Positions 57,134-64,000 of a DNA stretch of 64,000 nt are shown here, in pieces (the stretch's first letter is position 1; each line of letters starts with the position of its first letter). A model generated the notes under the pieces. The model was given only the letters and a program-made list of their open reading frames with translations, ran no database searches and was not told the origin of the DNA. The stretch covers positions 2,480,001-2,544,000 of the forward strand of contig NZ_OY734020.1 in NCBI RefSeq assembly GCF_963455295.1. Direction: 5' to 3'. The DNA is from Candidatus Thiodiazotropha sp. CDECU1 (GTDB taxonomy: Bacteria > Pseudomonadota > Gammaproteobacteria > Chromatiales > Chromatiaceae). The translations under genes and the position numbers were made by a program.

Positions 57134-57697
57134 TCAGATCCGTTTGCTGCCTGTGAACATGGCACGAACTAAATTCTCCCGATGTAGCAGTGAACCGAAT
57201 CCCACCCCGAGCAGATGCACAAGCACCAGAAAAAGGGTGAAATTGGCAAAGAATTCATGCACCTCCTCGAAGAGTTCACTGCCATAGGCGGCGTTCGAAA
57301 AAAACACGTCGGCGAATGGGCCCGCGCCCGTGGCGCCGTAGGCAAGTAATCCGGTGAGGGTGGTTATCAGCAAGGTTATCAGCAGGGCAAGTATCATCGC
57401 GCCACCGGCGGGATTGTGTCCGACAGTGGGGTCGGCGCGCAACCGAACAAGATCTCGTAGATAAGCAATAACCTTGGCAGGAGATTTTACAAAATCATTG
57501 AAGCGGGCATAACGCGTACCCAGCAGGCCCCATATCACGCGGAATAATAACAATGCCGCGATCAGGTATCCAGCATTGGCATGCAGTTCCATCCACTCAT
57601 CCTCTGTCAGCCAGGCAACCGCGAAGGCGCACACCAGGCTCCAGTGAAACAACCTGACCAGCGGGTCCCATACCTTGATTAGCTCTCGATCACTCAT
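57134..57697 (-). CDS. Cytochrome b561
   Basis: 187 residues, four membrane helices. Haem-ligating histidines in RLFHWSLV, MELHANAGY, EEVHEFFANF and LVLVHLLGVGFG. Transfers electrons between the quinone pool and periplasmic cytochromes. First gene of the b561-DUF1924-DHC-PepSY-RR-HK set on the minus strand. Confidence 0.93.
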   Translation of the reverse strand: MSDRELIKVWDPLVRLFHWSLVCAFAVAWLTEDEWMELHANAGYLIAALLLFRVIWGLLGTRYARFNDFVKSPAKVIAYLRDLVRLRADPTVGHNPAGGAMILALLITLLITTLTGLLAYGATGAGPFADVFFSNAAYGSELFEEVHEFFANFTLFLVLVHLLGVGFGSLLHRENLVRAMFTGSKRI

Positions 57698-57942
57698 CGT
57701 CTCTCTCTCGAATCAGTTGTGTTGAGAGAGAGCATGGCAGAGGGAAATGAAATCAAGCTGAAAATTCTCAAGCTGACGATACAACCCTGACTGATCCGGC
57801 AAGCCACAACCTACGCGTGTAGTAATCCATGCCGCAAATGAATGCCAATCACCGCGAATAATCGCTAATCAGGTCATTTATTTGTATTTGCAAACTGGGG
57901 CAGTCAAGTCAACAGATAGATATGGATTTCATCCCTAAACTA

Positions 57943-58207
57943 GGGCCTGTTAACACTAATCCAATGCACTCTGTTGTGCCTGAAAAAGCGCCAATCAAGG
58001 CGCGAGGAGAGAAGTTTGGTCACTCCAAATGAACGACGAGCAACGCTGAGTGGCGCTTTTTCAGGCACAACCCGAAGGGCTGGGGCTGTTTTTCCACCCA
58101 GCGGCGTTATCATTCGCTCATGTAGCGCTGCTACACCACGCTCATTCTGCCTTGCTGGACGAAAAAACAGCCCCAGCAGAGTGCATTGGATTAGTGTTAA
58201 CAGGCCC
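57943..58207. mobile_element. TA-flanked MITE, copy B
   Basis: 265 bases; same 31-base terminal repeats as copy A at 46851-47169, flanked by TA (57941-57942, 58208-58209). Lacks the two 27-base internal units of copy A, so it is the simpler form. No transposase gene is present. Confidence 0.85.
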
Positions 58208-58270
58208 TAAAGGTGCCTATATAGGGTGATTCGTGATCATTCACGAGTATTTGTTTATGTTGAGACCAAC

Positions 58271-58303
58271 AAAAAAATGCCCCTGCCCATACAGGCAGAG
58301 GCA
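58271..58303 (-). terminator. Rho-independent terminator of the hydrogenase operon
   Basis: On the minus strand TGCCTCTGCC-tgtatg-GGCAGGGGCA folds into a strong GC-rich stem followed by seven T residues, 27 bases after the hynL stop. Confidence 0.88.
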
Positions 58304-58329
58304 GAACCTGGCAGTTTGAAAGTTGCCTG

Positions 58330-60051
58330 CTATGTCACTTTCAACTGCAACATCTCCTCACCATCTTCATCTGAGAGGTGGACTGCACAGGCTATACAGG
58401 GATCGAAGCTGTGGATGGTTCTCAGAATCTCCACCGGCTTTTCCGCATCCAGGAGTTGGTGATTATCCTGCAGTGCAGCCTCGTAAGCGCCGGCCTGGCC
58501 CCCAGCATCCCGTGGCCCGGCGTTCCATGTACTCGGTACCACCGCCTGATAGTTGGCGATCTTGCCATCCTCGATAACGATCCAGTGTCCCAAGGCACCG
58601 CGAGGCGCCTCCATGAACCCGACACCCTTGCACTGGCTCGGCCAGGAGGATGGCTCCCACAGGGCCTCGTTAAAGGTTTTGGTATCCCCCGCCTTGATAT
58701 TGGCAATCAGCTGGTCATACCAACCCTGCATTGCATCCGCCAAAATCTTGGTTTCCAGGGTTCTGGCGGCGGTTCTGCCCAGGGTGGAGAAGAGTGCCCG
58801 CGTCGGCAGATCCAGCTTGCTCAGGGTCATATTGACCAACTCCTGGGTCTGTTCATGGCCCTTGGCATACAGCATCAAGACCCGCGCCAGGGGTCCTACC
58901 TCGACCGCCTTGCCCTTCCACCTCGGCGCCTTCAACCAGGAGTAGGACTCCTCTACGTTCAGATGGGCATAGGGGGGCTCGGGGCCGGTGTAGTTGAGTG
59001 ATGTCTCACCATCATAGGGATGCAGACCCTGATCCTTGCCCTTGCTGTAGTCATACCATGAATGGGAGATGTGCTCCTGTATCTCTTCTGCGCTGTTCAG
59101 ATCCAATGGATGTATGGTGGATATATCCCGGTCGAGGATGACCCCGCTGGGGAAGAAGAAACTGTCAGGATCATCCATGGAGGTGGCAGGCAGGTCACCG
59201 TAGCAGAGGAAGTTACCCAGGCCCTCGCCACGTTCGCCCCAGTCCTTATAGAAGCTCGCTACCGCCAGGGTATCCGGCACATAGACCTGATCGGTAAACT
59301 CGCGCATCTTGTTGATGACGTTTTGAACCTGAGAGAGTTTCTTGCTGTTGATCGCCGAGTCGGAGTTGAGATCGATGGCGGATGCCACACCACCCACCAG
59401 GAAGTTGGGGTGGGGATTCTTGCCGCCGAAGATGGCATGCAGCTTGACCACATCACGCTGCCACTCAAGGGCCTCCAGATAGTGGGCGACCGCCATCAGA
59501 TTCGCCGCCGGTGGCAGCTTATAGACCTCGTGCCCCCAATAGGCCTTGGCGAAAATACCCAATTGCCCGGCATCGACGAAACCCTTCAGTTTCCTTTTGA
59601 CATCGGAGAAATAGCCTGGCGATGCCTTCGGCCAGTTGCTGATGGATTGGGCCAATGCCGAGGTCTCTGCCGGATCGGCGGAGAGCGCCGATACCACATC
59701 CACCCAATCCAGGGCATGCAGATGATAGAAGTGCATCACATGATCATGGATATACTGAGCGCCAATCATCAGATTGCGGATCAGCTGGGCATTCGCCGGG
59801 ATCTGATAATCGAGGGCATCTTCCACCGAGCGTACCGAGGCAATACCGTGCACCAGGGTGCAAACTCCGCATATACGTTGCGCGAAGGCCCAGGCGTCAC
59901 GAGGATCTCTACCCTTGAGTATGATCTCGATACCACGCACCATGGTCCCCGATGAATAAGCGCTGGCTATCTTATCACCATCCATCTGGGCCTCGATTCG
60001 CAGATGACCTTCGATTCTGGTGATGGGGTCAACGACGATTCTGTCACTCAT
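58330..60051 (-). CDS. hynL: [NiFe] hydrogenase large subunit
   Basis: 573 residues. Nickel ligands: C61 and C64 in RICGVCTLVHG, and C552 and C555 in DPCIACAVH. H558 is followed by a 15-residue tail that the maturation protease removes after metal insertion. Group 1 membrane-bound uptake type by the L1/L2 motifs. The ATG follows AGGAGACGAGAGAA. Last gene of the hynS-isp1-isp2-hynL operon. Takes part in H2 oxidation at the periplasmic face. Confidence 0.98.
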   Translation of the reverse strand: MSDRIVVDPITRIEGHLRIEAQMDGDKIASAYSSGTMVRGIEIILKGRDPRDAWAFAQRICGVCTLVHGIASVRSVEDALDYQIPANAQLIRNLMIGAQYIHDHVMHFYHLHALDWVDVVSALSADPAETSALAQSISNWPKASPGYFSDVKRKLKGFVDAGQLGIFAKAYWGHEVYKLPPAANLMAVAHYLEALEWQRDVVKLHAIFGGKNPHPNFLVGGVASAIDLNSDSAINSKKLSQVQNVINKMREFTDQVYVPDTLAVASFYKDWGERGEGLGNFLCYGDLPATSMDDPDSFFFPSGVILDRDISTIHPLDLNSAEEIQEHISHSWYDYSKGKDQGLHPYDGETSLNYTGPEPPYAHLNVEESYSWLKAPRWKGKAVEVGPLARVLMLYAKGHEQTQELVNMTLSKLDLPTRALFSTLGRTAARTLETKILADAMQGWYDQLIANIKAGDTKTFNEALWEPSSWPSQCKGVGFMEAPRGALGHWIVIEDGKIANYQAVVPSTWNAGPRDAGGQAGAYEAALQDNHQLLDAEKPVEILRTIHSFDPCIACAVHLSDEDGEEMLQLKVT

Positions 60052-60098
60052 TTCTCTCGTCTCCTATCGGTACAACATTTCAGCCAAGCGCTGGAGTC

Positions 60099-61370
60099 TC
60101 ATTCACTCTTCTCTTCGACCAGATGCTCTGCCAGCATCTCGGTCAATCCAACCACGGGGATCTCCATGCGATACTCTTCCAGTCCCTCCTCGATGATCAG
60201 CCGGCAGTTTGCGCAGGCCGTAACCAGGGTTTCCACATTCAGCTCATCCAGTTGGGTCTTCTTGCGTTTAAACACCTTGAGACGAAGTTCTTCCGCCCTC
60301 TCATTGGCACTCACGCCGCCACCGCCGCCGCAGCACCAGTTCATCTCCCGGGCATCCTGCATCTCGACAAATTCGCTGGCGACCATCTTGAGAAGATTAC
60401 GCGGTGGTTCCAATACACCGCCCTTGCGTACAATCTGACAGGGGTCATGGAAGGTCAGCCGGGTCTCATCCATGCCCTCAGTCTTCAACCGACCACTGGC
60501 GCGCAATTCATCCAAAAGCTCCAGGATATGCACGACCTTGAAGTTGTAGGCTCGACCGATGAGGTTGGGACCCTCCCAGCGTATTGCGGTATAGGCATGA
60601 CCGCATTCAGGACTGATGACATATTTGACCTTCAGCTTCTCAGCAGCGACCACGACCCGATTCACAAGCTCACGGGCGATATCGGAAGAGCCGATTTGAA
60701 TCCCCGAGTTTGTCGCCTCGAAGGCCTCAGAACTGATGGTCCAGGTCACACCCGCCTGTTTGAAGATGCGGGACAGGGCCTCCAGGTATTCGGGGAAGTT
60801 CATAATCTCCATGGAGGAGAGCAGAGCCATGTAGTCGACACCCTCCACATCCACCGGGATCTTGATTCCGGTATCGGCCTCGACATGTTTGATCTGCGCC
60901 GCCAATGCAGGAAACTTAACCCCCATCGGACTGCCGATCGTCACTGCTCTGCGGCTGGCGCCCTTCATCCCCTCCGGTGAGTAGCCCGCAGCCACGAATC
61001 CCTCTCTGGCACGCCGGATCATATAACTCACATCATTGCCCACCGGACACACCATGGAGCAGCGCCCACACAGGGTGCAGGCGTCGTAGACCAAAGGCTC
61101 CCACTCCTCGAACAGTTCATCGGTAACCGGTTCGCTCAATCCGAGCATCGATTTCAGTTTTCCCCACAGGGTATACTCCTGCTCCCAAACTCGACGCAGG
61201 GGTTCCAGCTTGTTGATCGGTGTGTACCTTGGGTCGCCGGTCTCGGTATAGAAGAGACAGGCCTCGGCACACATACCGCAGTTCACACAACTGGAGAAGA
61301 AGGAAGCAATGGGTGCATTCATCTGTTCACGTAAGGCATTCATGCCTCGCTCAAGGGTTGCTTCGCTCAT
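60099..61370 (-). CDS. isp2: Isp2, HdrD-like iron-sulfur protein
   Basis: 423 residues. Two [4Fe-4S] motifs: CVNCGMCAEACLF near 33 and CTLCGRCSMVCPVGND near 97. Two CCG-type cysteine-rich domains follow, with SPECGHAY, DPCQIVRKGG, NWCCGGGGG and VTACANCRLII, the non-cubane cluster region of heterodisulfide reductase HdrD. In Thiocapsa and Allochromatium it links HynSL to the sulfur/quinone pool. Overlaps isp1 by four bases. Confidence 0.95.
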   Translation of the reverse strand: MSEATLERGMNALREQMNAPIASFFSSCVNCGMCAEACLFYTETGDPRYTPINKLEPLRRVWEQEYTLWGKLKSMLGLSEPVTDELFEEWEPLVYDACTLCGRCSMVCPVGNDVSYMIRRAREGFVAAGYSPEGMKGASRRAVTIGSPMGVKFPALAAQIKHVEADTGIKIPVDVEGVDYMALLSSMEIMNFPEYLEALSRIFKQAGVTWTISSEAFEATNSGIQIGSSDIARELVNRVVVAAEKLKVKYVISPECGHAYTAIRWEGPNLIGRAYNFKVVHILELLDELRASGRLKTEGMDETRLTFHDPCQIVRKGGVLEPPRNLLKMVASEFVEMQDAREMNWCCGGGGGVSANERAEELRLKVFKRKKTQLDELNVETLVTACANCRLIIEEGLEEYRMEIPVVGLTEMLAEHLVEEKSE

Positions 61371-62029
61371 GACTGAACTCCTCTGCGACCTGCCATGGCC
61401 CCGTTATACCAACGGGCGATAAAGAAGGTGAAAGCGTGCATCAGCTTGGTAAAGGGGAATACCACCATCAAGATCTCCACGCTGAAAATATGCAGCCCCA
61501 GTACCAACGGATAGGGATCGATCATGCGGTGATAGGCCAGATAGCCCGTTATCATAGGCAGAATCGTAACCAACCAGGTCAGATAATCCTCCGGGCCACT
61601 GAGGTAACGCTTCACCGGATGGGTGAGGCGGCTGAACAGCATCGCCACCAGGGTGACGATGGTTACCGCTGCCACCGCATCCACCAGATTGCTGGCGATA
61701 CCCGGCCAGCTGAGACCGATGGTGGCTTTGATCAGTTCGATGTGGGGAATGAACAGAAACAGGCTGATAAAGAAACCGATATGCCAGATATAACCGCCAA
61801 CCACTGTGAACGGTGAACGGCTAAAGGAGCCCTTTTCCGGCAAGGTTCTCGTCACCACCGTGCGCAGGCCAGCCCCCAGTTCCGCTCCTCTGGGTTCTGC
61901 ATAGTCGGGCTTGCGTCCCAATATCAATACCTCGAGCAACCTGACCAGAATACCGATGATCAACACGACCAGCGCAATATCAAATCCCGGCCCTCTTACC
62001 CATAGCAGAAAATCAATTGGTGTATTCAT
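61367..62029 (-). CDS. isp1: Isp1, haem-b membrane subunit (HdrE/NarI-like)
   Basis: 220 residues with five membrane helices and conserved histidines (WHIGFF, RLTHPVKR, LAYHRMI, LGLHIFSVE, KLMHAFTFF) that can hold two b-type haems. Anchors Isp2 and the hydrogenase and transfers electrons to or from quinone. Overlaps hynS by four bases (ATGA). Confidence 0.94.
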   Translation of the reverse strand: MNTPIDFLLWVRGPGFDIALVVLIIGILVRLLEVLILGRKPDYAEPRGAELGAGLRTVVTRTLPEKGSFSRSPFTVVGGYIWHIGFFISLFLFIPHIELIKATIGLSWPGIASNLVDAVAAVTIVTLVAMLFSRLTHPVKRYLSGPEDYLTWLVTILPMITGYLAYHRMIDPYPLVLGLHIFSVEILMVVFPFTKLMHAFTFFIARWYNGAMAGRRGVQS

Positions 62030-63132
62030 GAGCTCTTATCCAAATCATCGATAGTTACGGTTTCATGTTCGGCAGCCGCCTTGGCCTGCTTACTGCGATT
62101 GAGCGCGCCGGCCGCCGCACCGATGGCAACACCACCACCCACCACATAGGCAGCCTGTCGAATGACGTCGCTGTCGGGAATAGACAGGGCATTGTAGAAA
62201 CCGCCGGCATCCCAGAAATTGGGTTCCGAGCAACCCAGGCAACCATGCCCGGCTTCCACCGGCCAACTTGCACCCTGATTCCACTTGGTGGTTGCGCATG
62301 CGTTATAGGTCATCGGACCCTTGCATCCGAGACGATAGAGGCACCAGCCCTTGCGCGCACCCTCGTCATCGAAGGTCTCGGCGAACAGGCCTTTGTCGTA
62401 GAAAGGACGCCGATAACAGCGGTCATGGATACTCTTGCCGAAGAAGACCTTGGGTCTACCCAAGTCATCCAATTCAGGCAGCGCGCCAAAAGTAAGAAAA
62501 TGTGCCAATACCCCAGTGATTACGGTTGGGATGGGCGGACAACCCGAGACATTGACCACCGGCTTATCCTTGACGATATCTGCCACCGAGACCGCACCGG
62601 TAGGATTGGGCTTGGCCTGGGGCAAACCGCCGAATGCGGCACAGGTACCGACTGCAACAACAGCTGCCGCACCTGCAACCGTCTCTTCCAGGATCTGCAG
62701 ATTGCTGATGCCTGCAATGGTGGAGAAGCCCGGATTCCCCAATGGGATGGAACCATCCACAACGACGATATACTTACCTTCGTTTTCGTGCATCGCCGCT
62801 TCACGCGCAGCTTCTGCCGCATCCCCGGAGGCGACCTGCAGGGTATGGTGATAATCGAGTGAGATATGATCGAAAATCAGACTCTCAACAGTGGGTGAAT
62901 GACTGCGTGTCAGTGACTCGGTGCAGCCCGTGCACTCCTGAAAGGAGAGCCATATGACAGAGGGCCGCTTTGCCTGCTCGAGAGCTGCGGCAATGGCTGG
63001 CACCATCGTCGGGGGCAGCGCCATCATCGACGCGGTGACACTGCAGAATTTCAGGAAACCCCGCCTGGAGACGCCGCTGTCCCGCAGGCTCTCCCCAAGT
63101 GTTTTAGCGATAGGATTGAGTTGTTCAGCCAT
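62026..63132 (-). CDS. hynS: [NiFe] hydrogenase small subunit with Tat signal
   Basis: 368 residues from the ATG at 63132, behind a strong GGAGGAG site; the frame to 63156 is not needed. Tat signal SRRGFLKF at 22-29 exports the folded heterodimer. The proximal cluster ligands start in CTGCTES near 68-74; other cluster cysteines lie in GTCAAFG, GCPPIP and the C-terminal CLYRLGCKGP and GCLGCSEPNFW. A C-terminal hydrophobic helix (about 325-345) anchors it. Confidence 0.97.
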   Translation of the reverse strand: MAEQLNPIAKTLGESLRDSGVSRRGFLKFCSVTASMMALPPTMVPAIAAALEQAKRPSVIWLSFQECTGCTESLTRSHSPTVESLIFDHISLDYHHTLQVASGDAAEAAREAAMHENEGKYIVVVDGSIPLGNPGFSTIAGISNLQILEETVAGAAAVVAVGTCAAFGGLPQAKPNPTGAVSVADIVKDKPVVNVSGCPPIPTVITGVLAHFLTFGALPELDDLGRPKVFFGKSIHDRCYRRPFYDKGLFAETFDDEGARKGWCLYRLGCKGPMTYNACATTKWNQGASWPVEAGHGCLGCSEPNFWDAGGFYNALSIPDSDVIRQAAYVVGGGVAIGAAAGALNRSKQAKAAAEHETVTIDDLDKSS

Positions 63133-63166
63133 TACTGCTCCTCCCGCAATCGACAAGCATGCGGAA

Positions 63167-63589
63167 TTATTTGGGATTCAGCTGTTGTTCGAGCCTGATA
63201 ATCGCATCTGATATATCTTCGGGTTGAGACTGTACAATCTCAGGCACACGATTAATCTCAAGTGAGAGTGCTATACGCTCACCTGCGGCGTTGTAATGAT
63301 CGATTAACCAGATACCTGGATAGAGGGTCTCGCAAATACGGCTCTTGCCCAAGGATTGAAGTTCGATACTAACCTCACCGCATCCTAGGTGACGTAACAG
63401 CTCTTCCTCGTCACCCGGGCCGAAAGGTATGGATTTAAGATCGATGGTGGTCGCCACGCCTCGCTCCTTGAGTCGTTTCAATGAGTGTAGTACTTCATAC
63501 ATCACTGGTATTGCATTCGAGTGATTTGCGGGGGGGTTAGATCCGTCCCTTGACTCAACCCGTACACTGATGTCTTGCAGTTTCTGCAT
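63167..63589 (-). CDS. HupH/HyaF-like hydrogenase formation protein (C-terminal-domain type)
   Basis: 140 residues. HupH_C-like features: helix IPVMYEVLHSLKRLKERG, LRHLGCGEVSIELQSLGKSRICETLYPGIWLIDHY and the INRVPEIVQSQPEDI end. HupH/HyaF proteins act in small-subunit cluster assembly or oxygen protection. It is shorter than HyaF (about 285), with the C-terminal domain only. Its stop is 34 bases before the hynS start. Confidence 0.85.
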   Translation of the reverse strand: MQKLQDISVRVESRDGSNPPANHSNAIPVMYEVLHSLKRLKERGVATTIDLKSIPFGPGDEEELLRHLGCGEVSIELQSLGKSRICETLYPGIWLIDHYNAAGERIALSLEINRVPEIVQSQPEDISDAIIRLEQQLNPK

Positions 63590-63663
63590 GAGTCACATCT
63601 GCTAAATGCCTCATTGATGATCTGGGTTATATAAAGAATATCACTAAATACTGATACTATTGC

Positions 63664-63675
63664 TGATCTGGATCA
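63664..63675. promoter_or_regulatory. Fnr/Anr-like binding site
   Basis: TGAT-CTGG-ATCA is a symmetrical match to the core of the TTGAT-N4-ATCAA site. On the minus strand a TATTCT box (63640-63635) is placed as expected for a site centred about 41.5 bases before the transcription start, upstream of the HupH-like gene and hynS. This would make hydrogenase transcription oxygen-responsive. Confidence 0.5.
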
Positions 63676-63724
63676 TTATTGCAGACTGAAAAGCTGATCT
63701 CAGGCAACTCAATTCTAAAAAATG

Positions 63725-64000
63725 CTAACCCTGAGCCTCAGGTAGGAGACCCCAGGATTTCAATATGCAGACGGCCTCCTCGATCCCCTTCTCCACTGCC
63801 GGTTGTACGCTCTCGCTCAAATGCTCACCCCAATCGAGATTCTCGGGTTCGATACCAATCAGACAACGTCGTGCCGGCAGGGTCTCGGAGAGTCGGGCGA
63901 TATCGAGCAGGTCACCCAGACTCACCTCATGCACACTGGCGCGGTTACCCTGTAGATAGCTGTCCATCTCCTGGTCGTGGAAGACCCTGAGTGTGCCGGG
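63725..64000 (-). CDS. hynD: Hydrogenase maturation protease, 5' end cut by window
   Basis: The frame is open to base 64000, and an internal ATG at 63967 is not the start. It shows the C-terminal half of the HupD/HynD family: GTLRVFHDQEM..., VHEVSLGDLLDIARL, CLIGIEPENLDWGEHLSESVQPAVEKGIEEA. The protease cuts the C-terminal tail of HynL after nickel insertion. The N-terminal half with the first metal ligand (near GIGN) is outside the window. Confidence 0.9.
   Translation of the reverse strand, partial: PGTLRVFHDQEMDSYLQGNRASVHEVSLGDLLDIARLSETLPARRCLIGIEPENLDWGEHLSESVQPAVEKGIEEAVCILKSWGLLPEAQG

Noticed and set aside
59062-59955. Plus-strand frame of 297 codons
   Set aside because: Antisense to hynL.

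Overview
The window looks like chromosome from a sulfur-oxidising gammaproteobacterium of the Chromatiales/Sedimenticolaceae kind. This is inferred from three things: the smc-zipA-ligA and scpA-scpB-rluB gene orders, the hynS-isp1-isp2-hynL hydrogenase arrangement known from purple sulfur bacteria, and the many c-type haem and c-di-GMP proteins. No rRNA is present. One intact tRNA gene, tRNA-Lys(TTT), is seen.

Layout. 1-1.2 kb: the end of a histidine-phosphatase-like gene and a small exported protein that lies behind a class I c-di-GMP riboswitch. 1.2-6.3 kb: a decayed integrative element at the 3' end of tRNA-Lys, with a perfect 47-bp att duplication, an older diverged att copy, integrase arm-site-like repeats, broken integrase and HEPN fragments, and an FRG/HEPN gene cluster. 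6.3-18.4 kb: housekeeping genes. These are a tandem thioredoxin, a diguanylate cyclase, the rnm / YciO-like / M50 / trpS / scpA / scpB / rluB / HhH-GPD series on the minus strand, and yciB-yciI-PPIase on the plus strand. 18.9-23.7 kb: an array of integron-type gene cassettes separated by attC sites, with no integrase in view, holding a coiled-coil membrane protein, an HNH nuclease and a PD-(D/E)xK-like protein. One attC is interrupted by a dead IS110/IS1111-type element. 23.7-31.7 kb: small zinc-ribbon membrane proteins, GNAT, glutaredoxin, a chemoreceptor, alpha-carbonic anhydrase, DUF3592 and an outer-membrane protein. 31.8-40.1 kb: ligA-zipA-smc, queF and an FGGY kinase. 40.1-45.0 kb: a MITE-like element with 20-bp terminal repeats and a 9-bp target duplication, followed by a compact three-gene operon: ComEC-like metallo-beta-lactamase, CHAT caspase-like protease, and a TIR domain fused to a DUF2235 lipase-like hydrolase. 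This operon is the best candidate for an undescribed conflict or defence system. 45-58 kb: a wall-hydrolase-like protein, a YgfX-like protein, EF-hand protein, haem-c GGDEF-EAL protein, porin, Cys-rich exported protein, membrane LuxR regulator, and a PhoPQ-like / PepSY / dihaem / DUF1924 / cytochrome b561 operon. Two copies of a TA-flanked MITE lie in this stretch. 58.3-64 kb: an uptake-type [NiFe] hydrogenase operon with a maturation protease (cut by the window edge) and a HupH-like factor, an Fnr/Anr-like site and a strong terminator.

How the genes may work together. Hydrogenase electrons probably pass through the Isp1/Isp2 membrane haem-b/HdrD-like module into the quinone or sulfur-cycle pool. 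The cytochrome b561/dihaem/DUF1924 operon is a second membrane redox chain behind a PhoPQ-like sensor. c-di-GMP appears as two turnover enzymes and one riboswitch. Mobile DNA (tRNA-Lys island, cassette array, MITEs) carries most genes of unknown or conflict-type function. All functions are inferred from sequence reading alone.
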